The position numbers were made by a program, and so were the translations under genes. This document shows, piece by piece, positions 39,401 through 51,400 of a DNA stretch of 64,000 bases (its first letter is position 1; each line of letters begins with the position of its first letter). Below the pieces are notes generated by a model. It saw only the letters and a list, made by a program, of their open reading frames with translations. It was not told the origin of the DNA and searched no databases. Source of the DNA: Leptodactylus fallax. Taxonomy: Eukaryota > Chordata > Amphibia > Anura > Leptodactylidae. Location: NCBI GenBank assembly GCA_947044405.1, contig CAMRHE010000359.1, forward strand, positions 434,001 through 498,000, in the 5' to 3' direction.

Positions 39401-42400
39401 GGGTAATGTCAGTTTTATACCCAAAGAAACAGAGAATTACTCTTTCTGCATTCGGTACATTTGGGTTTATTCCTAAATTCACAGAAGTGTTGTCCCTAAG
39501 CAAAATCCCTGTTAAACTCTGCTGTGCTGTAACACCCAGTTAGAATTGTCTGCAGAAGGTCCAATGGCATGTTAAAGCCCCCTAGCACACGCAATTCTCC
39601 AAAAAAATCGAATGTTGTGTTCTAGTAGCTGATATTTCTGTAAGTGATAATGTTTGGTTATGGTGCCGGTCACACGGGAACAAACTTTGGCTGTGTGACA
39701 AGTGACGCTGAAGCCAATCAGGTGCACTGTGTTGAAAGAAAAGGGATGGAGGTAAATGGTGGAACGGTGGGCATGTGTTATAATTGGTAATACTATGGTT
39801 TAGTTGAAATATGGGCCATGATAGAGAGGGCATCCCGCAACCTGCCTATTGCCCCCCTGCATTGCAGCCATGGGGTGACATTGGTTTACAGTACCATGGT
39901 GATTAGATGCATAATAAGTTGCCTAATAAGTAGTGCAAAGCTTTATGTATGTTATCAAACAATCACAGCTTCATCTCTCGTATAGGGACTTAATAAAAAA
40001 ATAAAGTCCACTTCCCAATATTTAGTCAGAGTTGTAATACCCCATAGAATAACAGTGTGTTTTTATACCACTTGCCATTTGGTGAGAAAAAAAAAAGCAA
40101 AAAAACAAAAATTTATATTTTTCCCATTTTCCCCTTAAACCCTACCCACATTGCACTGAGCATATAGTTAAGGTTCAGCACCATAATAGTATGGTGCCAA
40201 TTCTGTAGCAGGCACAGGAGGATTACAGTAAAGACTCTGACTCTGCATGTCATGCACACCGCCCTGATGCCTCTGACTATGGTATTCAGTGCACCTACTG
40301 GTGTTAGGGTAAGGCCCCATGTGGCATCCCGCAGCAAATAAGTGCTGCGGGAAAAACCGCGGCAACAACGCATCGCGGTTCTTCCCACAGCGCTTTGAAC
40401 AGAAAATTTTCAGAGGTTTCCTCTGCAGACTTTCTGCTTCAATTATACCTATAGGGAAACCTCTGGCATTTCCATAGGTATTATTGAGATGCTGCGATTT
40501 CCAAAACTGCGACGGTTGTATTTTACTGCAAAGTGGGGATGGGATTCGCTAGAATCCCATCCACTTTGCTGTGACTGTAAAACACTGCGTTTTTTTTTCT
40601 GCTGCGGGCAAACCACTGCGTTTACGCTACGTGGGGCCCCGGCCTTAAACAGATTTTTCTTTCTGACTGTGTAAGGCCTTATTCATACATCAATGTTTTG
40701 GTTAGTGTTTTGTGTGAGTGATTGTAAGCCAAAACCAGTACCAGGTTGAAAACACAGAACAGGTGTAATTTCCATTATACCTTATCTACAGGTATGTATA
40801 GTCTCCACTCTTGGTTTTGGCTTACAATGACCTTAGGCCTTATTCACACATCCACATTTCATGTATGTATGTATGCTGTCCAAATGCTTGCCCATTCATT
40901 TCAATGTATTTGTTTAGGCATCCGGTTTTTTTCATTGACCATGGTTCTGTTAAAATAAAAACCTTACAGGGGCTGTGTGGATAAGTGTCAGAACGCTGCG
41001 GGTCTGTATGTCCCCCATGTCACCTTGTGAATGGAGGGCCAGTGCATTTGCAAGACCTGCACTCCATTCACTGCTATGAGGCTGTCAGAGATTGTAGCCC
41101 TGACAGCCCCATAAGCAGTGAATGGAGCACCGATCATGCAAGGGCATTGGTGCTTCATTCACAAGGAGGAGGTATGGGGTCCTTTTGATAGTCAGACCCC
41201 CAGGAATCTGACACTTATCCCCTATCCTTTGGCCTTACTGAGGACTTTAACATTGACATCTTGAATGCTGTTTCCAAGCCCTACAGCACCATGCCATTAC
41301 TATAAACACTGGATATCTCACGACAGGTTCCCTAAAGTCAATGACTTGTCAAAATCCTCAAAAATGCTATACCTAGAGAATGCTGCATCTAGGAAAAAAA
41401 AATCACTGATGGCATCCATGAAAAGTAACCCTTCTGCTAACAGCTTGCATTTCCTTTCATGCTTTACAGTTTTCAGCTATTTATCTCTGCCATATCTTAT
41501 GACTCAGTGTTGTATAATGGATTTTCCCCTAGGTGTTCCCTCACAAAGAATTATGATAAAGACAAGCTTTGGTCTTACTGCGTGGAGGATCACAAAGTGA
41601 GAGGTACTATTATTAGCTGCTTGAATTTCCATTATGCTTTTTTAATCTCCAAGTAAAACTCTTGACCTGGATACCGCTTATGACATTTCAGTATTACCAT
41701 GGGCACCAAAACCCCCCCTCACCCCTTTTACCACAACCTCTTACCTTGATGACAATCATTCCATCTTGAAATAACTGGGCTAGATATTGAAGCCGATGGA
41801 ATTAGGTGGCCACAACAGCCAATTTTATTAAATCTTTTAGAGTACAACGAAATACACAATAACTTTTATTAACAGATTTTACAAAATCTGTCAGTGTGTT
41901 TAACACTCGGCGGGCTGGAAGATATAAGGTCCTTTCAGACCACTCCCCACCTTTATTTGTTGACCCTAGGTTTCAATCCCTCCCACTGTTTTGCCCACCA
42001 AAACATGACCCCCTGTCCTTTCTGCCTGCCAAAAGTTAACCCCTGCGCTACCCTAACTGCTCACACACTCCATTCATGCTGCTAAAATCCCTGTCATGCT
42101 GGGGGCCTGTGCTAACTGCGTAGCTCCGTGCTCATGCTTATATTGCAGCCTTTACTCTGCAAAGCTTCTTTTCTAAATATTTTAACATTATTTTTCTTAC
42201 TATGAAATGGATCATTAAAGGTTTCACAAACCATAAGGAAGCTTTATGAAACCTATTGATGTGCAGGCAAGTTGCCACAAAAATTGGCACATAACAATAC
42301 ATTTTCAGAATGAATTACCCATATTTATAATGGGAAGGTAATACCACAGCTTTTAATGGACTAAAATAAAAATTGTAGGCATTCTCTAGAAGTATTGAAG

Positions 42401-45400
42401 AAGAATGTACTGACGTCGGAGAAATTTTTCTGCTGATCTTTACACTGGAGCTGCTTTTTTGCCTGCAGAACTGACCTAAAAGGAACATAACAATAGGAGC
42501 ATTGTTGTGGTCTTAAAATATCGAGTGTACAGACCGAAATACTACCACTGCACAGTTCTGAAATAATACCATCATACAGTAGCTATATAATTGATTGTAC
42601 ATATATAATTGTTCCATATACTTGCCTGGCAATACTATTCAATAACCAAACTGTACTATTGATACTGCCAAACAAAGCCTATATAACACCAACATATCTA
42701 TACCCAATAATACCACTATAAAAAGATAGATAGGTAGGGCCACCCGAATGAAACAGTGTATTCTCCTTGTGAATCAGTACCTCCATGGCCCAGATATTGT
42801 TTTTGTCAATATACAAATGTGCTCATTGGAGCAAAGAAGGTGTTACCATTGCTCCAAAGAGGTCAGCAGGTAAGAGCTCATTTGCACACTGACAAAAACT
42901 GTGATATCTCAGCAAAGGAGGCAGCAATTCTCAAGAAGAAAACAATGCTTGATTCAGGTGACCCTAACCTATCTATCTACTAGGCTGGATTGATATGTTG
43001 GGTCCTGGTGGCAGACTCCCTTTAACGTGTTCCATGTAATTCATGTAATTCATAATACATGTAAGTTGTGAATAATTTAGATGGTCAGTAACTTTTCAGA
43101 CAACTTAGTCCCGTTTAATAGAGCATGTGATTCTGGACCCAAATGTAATGACTTTATTTAAAAATGTTACTAGGGAAGTGCTGTCTTTAGAAACCAGCAT
43201 GCTAAAGATGAGAGCACAGTGAGTGGAGGGGGGGGGGAGGACAGGTCTCTCTCCACAGCCTCTCAATGTTTCCACACAGCTTTCCATGACTGTATACTGC
43301 TTAGAGAAGAGTCTGCATCTTCTCACTGCTCACAAAGGGTGTAAGGAAAGTCTATGTACTTTTCTGACTGCGCTCAGCTTTCTCTTTTTCTGTGTCAGGA
43401 ATCTTTTTAGCTGCATCATAACCTGGATTTGGAGTCCAGTTTCCCTAGATATCCTATATTATGTTTACTTTGTCTTTTCTCAGCTGTTTGCTTTTCGGTA
43501 CTCCTGGCAGAATTACATGTAAAGAAACCAGTAGTAATAATGGAAGACTGCTCTCTACTGTACATTATCCCTGTTTCTTAGACAAATGCAAAATGTTCTG
43601 CAGCCATAATGGGAATATTAGCAGCAGAAAAACTAATAGGACACCACATGTGATAATTTATACAGCAAGAGAACAGACTGCCCAGCAAGACCCTTCAGAT
43701 ATTTAAACTTTTGATAAAAATATAGGTACCCTGATGTTATTCTTTAATATAATGCTAGTATACATGGTATTTTGACAGATCATTGTGAGAACAACCCATG
43801 TGAACCAAGAGGTGTGTGTGAAAGCACTTTAAGGGGTCATAATTGTATATGCGATGAGCCATACACAGGCAAGGACTGCAAGAAAGGTAAGCTAAAATTT
43901 CCATCAAAATCTCAGATCTCAGACTGATTTTGCAGTTTACGAAGCAGGGAGGGAGGAGTAAGAAAGAAGTCTGATAAGGTGTATTATGTTTCTTATATTT
44001 ACTTTCTTCTTATGCACTTTTCTACTAATTTTTCATTGGCTTCAACCAGTTAGGGTATGTTTACAGTGAGGAATTTGGAGCTGATTTTGAGGCTTTTTTT
44101 TTTTTTTTTAAATGCATCAAAATCTGCTTTAGGCTTAGGCCACACGTTGCAGAAACAAAGCATTTTTTGTTGCAGATTTTGCTGTTTTTTTTTAACTAAA
44201 GTCAGGCTTGAAAAGAAATGTAAAATATAAAGGAAGTACCTAGATGTTTCCCTTCTGTTAAATCCACTCCTGACTTTGGCTCACGTAGCGGTTCTGCAAC
44301 GCCTTAGCCTTAAAGTCCTGAAGAAGATCTTTTTCCTGCTTGACCAAATTCTATTTTTTTTTGCAATTAATTCAGCCATTGATTTTTGGAATGTTCTCTA
44401 TACTATACTGTTTACAGTGCTGCATACAAATAGGTTGACTTTTTTCTATGCACTGATATAATTATGGTAATATCAAATATGTATATATTTTATTTCAATA
44501 TTTTAATACATTTACATAAAATAAACTTGTTTTCTTGGGAAAAATGTGTTGTCTCATTCCAGGACTCTACAGAATGCAGATCTAAGGGCTAGCTCTAAGG
44601 GCTAATGGGACATCATCCCATTGTGCACTGTATAGTACACGAGTTGGAAGCAATCCCAAACAACTGATGCGTGTGGGAGCCGCTGTCAACCCCCCACTGA
44701 TTAGATATTTATGGACTATTCTATGGATAGGCCATAAAAAATCCTGGATAACCATTAAAGGCATATTTCTATCTTGGACTTTTATGGCATCTCCACAGGA
44801 TATGCTATAAGTGGCTGATAGATGTGGGGTCCACCACTAGGAACCTGCACCTATTCCATTTTACAACCACTGTGAATACAGTGGTAGCCACACATACACA
44901 GCTCTCTCCATTCCTTTCTATGTGGTTTTACTTTGCCGTGTGAATACAATGGCTAGACTAATATCGGCAGTTTTTTCTTAAGATCTGATTGGTAGAAACA
45001 TGTTCTCTGTATCTTCTAGACAAGTGCTTTGATAGAACATTACAAGAGTATTTTGAACCCAAGGAAAAATGGCTAAGGTATATACCCCCAACTTTGGAAG
45101 AATGCACCTGCCACGAGAAAGGAAAAATGTGTACACCTACAACTGGGAAACGTAAGTTGACAAAATACAAAAATTAATAAGGGAGACCATAGCAGCATTT
45201 GCAGTACTTACAGTTGTATATACATACAGTATGATTAGCGGTACACTATACAGCATTCCTGGCATTGAGTGTTCAGTGGTATATAATATATTTTACTCAA
45301 GCATCAAGTAGCAATCTTCTCTGTGGTGTCCCTCAGTAAGAAACATTGTCCATGAAGCACGGTCCTTATATGATGCACTCAGCGATGAGCTCCCAAACAG

Positions 45401-48400
45401 CTGGATTGCTACTCTACTGAACTATCATGAAGCTGTCAGTTCAGCACTGTTGCGATCTGGCCAATTGAGTGCCTGTCCGTTCAGTACTGTTGCGATCTGG
45501 CCATTCATATAGCTCCTAAGTTTTCTCCTTCTGAAAAAAGAAGGGGGTGAGCAGAAAGAAGCTTCATCTAGTCACATTATTAGGCCGCTAAATGACACTC
45601 TGTGAGGTGTTATTGACAGATCCCTATCTTTTTGATGTCAGAGAAGTACCCTATCTAAATACTGGCCAAGTCAGGTACTATGCAGTGACAGTGGCAGATT
45701 CTAAAATCTTAGAAGTATTTTTTAGCAACAGAAAGCTTAGCGAGGGCACCATAGGAAAGGATGTTACTTGATGCTGTGTGTGCTAGGGCTGGTTTAGGAT
45801 GCAAAAACCACAGGTTCCAGTTCCTAGTCCTTGGCAATTTACATGTATATAATTTTTATCAGATAATGATCTTATTCCATTTCCTCCTCATGTACTGGTC
45901 ATTTGAGTGTCAACCTGCAGTATATCATCAGGACTCTACATACATATCACTCATATGTTTTATGTTAAGTTTTAAGATGTACTGCTGCTCTGGATTTGCA
46001 GATTGTCCTCACAACCCTTGCCATCATGGTGGTCAATGCATAAAACACAAAGAGCATTTGGTCTGTGGCTGTGCCCAGGGATTTTCAGGAAAGCACTGTG
46101 AAATAAGTAAGTATTAATATGACATATTAATTTACATTTTTTGCCTGTAGCTGTTCTTGAGAATGTTTATGTTCTTTTAAGATCAGAAAGAGACTTGCTA
46201 CCATGGCAATGGCACCAACTACAGGGGTACAGCAAATGTCACTGTAACTGGAACAGTCTGCATGAACTGGGAGTCTGACATCATACAACATGAGGTTTCA
46301 TGGATTAGCGGAAAGCATGCAGAGAGACATGGCCTAGGACCTCACTCATACTGCAGGTAATACTACAAGCAAATTACACTATGGCATCATATTTTGGCAA
46401 ATTGCAAATGATACCACTTACTTATGATTTATCAGTGACTATACTTTTGGTTATAACTGTACCTGGAACTTCATCATATCCTTATTCACATGTATGAGAG
46501 CTCCTGTGAGCTGCAGTACCAGGGACAGCCACAACCAGATGTACCACACTGTACCTGGTGCATAATGTAGGGAATGACCAAGGTCACCTCATCATTTAGT
46601 TGGTCAGTGTGGAGGTAGGACCATCACTGCAAGGATAGGCTGTTTCTAGTACAGTCCAGGAACACCCCTTTAAATGGTCATTAATTTTTCAGACAACTTA
46701 GCCTCCTTTCATAGAGCATGTGATTTTAAACCAAAATGTACTTTGGCTACTATTTGCCTGAAAAACCAGTCTGACATTCCTGCCAGTAGTATACAGTGAA
46801 AGGACCAAGTAATATCTAAGTTTATTGTTCACACAAAGGCATAAAACACACTACGCGTTTCGGGAACCTCTGCCCCTTTATCAAGTGTGGGGCCAGTAGG
46901 TGTCCTCCTTCTAGCTGATTTCTAGCTGTTCACTCCATTGTTACTAAGGAAATCCATCCCTAGATACAATATACAGTACATTCTGTCTTGCTTATCTCAG
47001 TGAGTGTAGGGGCCATCCTTTTCTCTCTTCACACAGTGAATGGAAGGGAGAGGGGTGATTCTCCTCACAGACATGTCTGTAAACTATTGTTGTGTTAAAA
47101 AGACTGAGGATTCTGCAAATCTCACAGCTTACAATGTTATACCTCCCAACTGTCCTGGATTCAGCATTAATGTCCCCCTCTTCTTGCCCTCAGTTTAATG
47201 TCACACTCCAGCTGCCCCAGGTTAATGTCCCCCTCTAGTTGTTCCCAGTTTAAACTGGGCAGTTGGAGGGTGACAATCAACTATGCACAAAGATAAATGG
47301 ATGAGAATGGGCAGAGTCAACATAGTAGTGGGCGGATTAAATTTGCTGTCCCTCTTTCTGTTCTTTGAAAGTTGGGAGGTACACACTGTAAGAAAAGTCT
47401 ACTATGTACTTGTATCTACTTCTGGCTGCTTGTGTGGTTACAGATGGGTTATTATTCACAGACAACAAGCAGCTTTAGTGAATGTGCTCATAGATTGCTC
47501 TTTTCCTGTGTCATACTTGCATGTATTTGGCCCTTATTTCCTGTCCAGTGTTCCTTGATCTCCTATATTATGGTCGCTTGGGCTTTTCTCAAGTATTTGT
47601 TTGCAGTTGTATAGTTACTCCTGGCAGTATGGTAGAACAGTTTCAGCAATGGATAGGAGAGGAGGCAGACTGCTCCTTATTGTACATGCCCACAGCCTGA
47701 GACAGAAATCCAAAATGTGTTTCAGCCATAATCTGATTATTAGCAGCAAAAAACTGATAGGACATCATGTATGAAGATAGAACAGACTGCCCAGCAAGAA
47801 CCCTGCACATATTTCCACTTTTCATGTACACTCAGGTACCCCTTTAAGTATTACTATAATTACAAAATGACTAAAATTGACTTGTAAACCAGAATAGTAC
47901 AAGAGTGAAGACAGACACAGAAACATGAAACACTGTTCTAATAGTTTTGTGTGTTCTTAATGTTCAGAAACCCAGATGGAGATACACAACCCTGGTGTTA
48001 CACAATGAAGAATGAAGGACTGAGTTGGGAACATTGTCTTATCCCACCCTGCCATCAGTCACCAGGTACATGAAATATGTTGTTAAATGGCTATACATAG
48101 CAAGACTATATCAGATGAAATACTTTTAATGTGTAAGCAAAAAGTCAAGCACTTGTGGTATATATAGTAGACAGAAGTACAGTATGTATCATTTTGGTCC
48201 ATATGGCCCACAGCTACATATAGTGACTTGTTTCAACTGATCTAAGCCTATAGTGTAATTTGCTTATTTTTTTTTACATATATGTGTTACCCTCGCCAAG
48301 AATTACGTTTTTGTTGTTCGTCATTCCTAAAAATCAGCAATAAATGATAAATCTATCTGATCTTGACTGATCATGTCCTTGTGAAAAGTATAGGGAAATG

Positions 48401-51400
48401 TATTCATCAAAATTATTCAATTATTCAGCCAAAAAAGCATTAAAAAGTAGCATATTATGGTGAGTGTCACATTTGTGATATAATATGTGACTTTTTATTC
48501 CTTTTGCCAGTCTTGGAAAATGGCAATAAAGCGTAGCTGGATGGGGTGAAGACAACAATGGTCCAACAAGTGTATTGGGTAAATGCTGCAGTGTGCTGCA
48601 GAATTATGCCAGGTTCACACTAACGCCAAGACCGGCGGACCGCTACAACAGTGGTTACGTGCAGAGACCGGCGGACCTTAATGATTATAATGGGGTCTGA
48701 CAGATGTCTGCCGTTTCCAAACTGAAAGCAGTGGAGAAAAAAGTCCTCCGTGCAGGACTTTAATCTCCACCGATAATTATTGCCGGTCTCTCCAACAGAG
48801 ACTCCGACACAGATGTGAACCCAGCCTTAGTTTGTGACCAAAAAATGGCATCCATGCTTTGAACTATAAATATTGTGTGTTTTTAAATACTTATCACTTG
48901 CCAAGGTTTAGTGGTGAAGGTCAGTTTTATTTGGCAGGGAATGTGGACCAAAAATTTGGAACAACACTTTTTAGAGAAAAGTATGTCAACCAATATTTGT
49001 TGCAAAGATAGACTAAAGTGTAGTCCAGAGCTACATCAAATTGATCATCTCATGGCTATAAATATTCATACTGGCTGGTCCAATTTTATACTAAATATTA
49101 GACAAGGTTAGTAAAGAGGTTGTCCAAGATTGGATATTGATGGCCTATACTTACAGCTGTTTTACATGGTGTTCACAACAGGGATCTGTCGGCGTGCTCG
49201 GCATCAGACCCCCACCAATCTGATCCTAAGCATAGGCCATCAATATCCAGTGTTGGACAACACATGATGTGCATATTTAATGTAATTTTTAATAAATTGC
49301 CCAAAAAACACGGCTTGCCTTGGCAAAGGTTGTCTTGGTGGAACTCCTACTCAGATCAGCAAAGAACATTCCAGTCTGAAGTTAACTTTGATGCCATCAA
49401 ATGGATATCTCTGTCAATAACATTACAAAGGTTCATCTGAAGTGCTGTAGACAATACTACAGTGACAAATTTTTGTCTTCGCAGCTAGTACTTCACCTCC
49501 ACAAACCACTAAACCCAAGCCGACAATACAGATTGTGCCACCTGTTCATACCACCCATAGTCCAGCCACTGCAGAAGGTCCTAAGGATACCGCACAAGGC
49601 GTACCTGCAGACTGTGGGGTGACATTTCGGAAAAGTCCATCTATAACAGCACGTATTGTAGGTGGATTGGTAGCGCTCCCTGCATCTCATCCTTATATGG
49701 CAGCAATCTATATTAAAGACATCTTTTGTGGTGGGACTGTCATTTCCTCCTGCTGGGTTTTAACTGCAGCTCACTGCTTGGATCGTAGGTAAGAGATCTG
49801 GACAGTCAGTTATTATGCTGAAAAATACATAGTAATGTTTACCACTCATCACTTATATCAAGACTTCAACGCAGATGTGAACCTAGCCTGATAAGTTTTG
49901 CCATGAGGCTGAAATGGGCTCCAAATTTTTCACAGGGGCTGTCACCTGCCCCCTGTGGTACTGTGTCTCCTACCTCAGTCCAGTCCTGCTGCTCCAGGAG
50001 AAGTCCTTGCCACACGTGACCGCTGACTCCGTTCAACGGCTTAAGTAAAGGAACCGGAACTTCACTCGCGTACGTCACCTGTGATGTCCCGTGTCCTTTC
50101 CTTAGGCCACTGAGGCTGCTGGAAATGGAGGCACGGGGACAGGTGAGTATTGGTCTGTTATTTTTATATCCCCATTAACAGAACAGTTAAAACATATAAA
50201 TATGAATCCCTTTAATACTTAGAGCTGCTTTATATTATGCATTACTCTTTTTAATAGTAAACTACTATGATATTACAAACTGCAAATACATATTTAAAGG
50301 GAGTCTATCAAGTATAATATTTCTAATCAGGCCCAACCTCTGATGCACTTGCAGGCTGATTTGCATATCTATAAAAAGATGACAATTTCTGTATTAATTC
50401 ATTGTTTTTTGCTCATATTTCTGAAGACTGTTTATCATTGAGTAGGACTGCACAGTTGGTTATTAAGCTCAAAATGACATTTAAAAAGGTTATCCAGTTT
50501 CAGACCAATAGTGAGAGACAAATGTTATTGTTTGTTTAATGAAAAAGTTATATAATTTTTCAATATACTTTCTGTAACCAATTCCTCATGGGTTTCTAGA
50601 TCTCTGCTTGCTGTCATTCATTCTGCTTACTACTTGTGAATAAAAATCAGTCCATGGTAATGTCATATATGGTCCATGGTCATGTGATATACAGTCCATG
50701 AACTTTATATAACATGACCATGGCCTGATTTTATTAATTGGTAGTAAGCAGAATGAATGACAGCAAGCAGAGATCTAAAAAAAAAAACTGTGAGGAATTG
50801 ATACAGAAAGTATATTTGAAAATTGTATAACTTTTCAATACACATACAATAACATTAGTCTCTCAATATTTGTCAGAAACTGGACAACCCCTTTAAATGA
50901 ATAAAATACATGTTATACTGAATCTTTACTTTTACTGTACTGAAAATATATACCAATCTTTTCAGCCTATTCTGCTCCATAGCTTGATGCATGTGACATT
51001 ATTTTCATAGATGCTCAGTACATGGAGAACATCTGTGTGTCATCCATTATTGTCAGAGACCCATAGGCTTTAATAGGGCTTGATTGATCCACAAAACAGA
51101 CTAAAATTGAGAATACCTTAGTGTTTTTTTCCTATGGACTAACCAAACCAATGTATTGAGAACATGGACAGAACATTTCTGTAAAAAACAGAAGTGTGAA
51201 TAATCCTTTACTTCCCTCTCTTTGTGTCTATTTGCATACATTGACTTTGATGCTTACAGTGCCAAAATGCTGATAGTTATCTTTTACTGATACATTGTTT
51301 GCTGCTATTCTTTACAGACCAAGCGTGAATCAGATCACTGTGGTGCTAGGACAGAGTCTGTTTAACACCACAGATCAGCGGACTGTCATGTTTCCAGTAC

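Noticed and set aside
41425..41530. A CxSFH-like stretch as the first half of the fibronectin II domain
   Set aside because: It lacks CHFPF and meets stops; the true exon is at 37050-37149 with matching phase.
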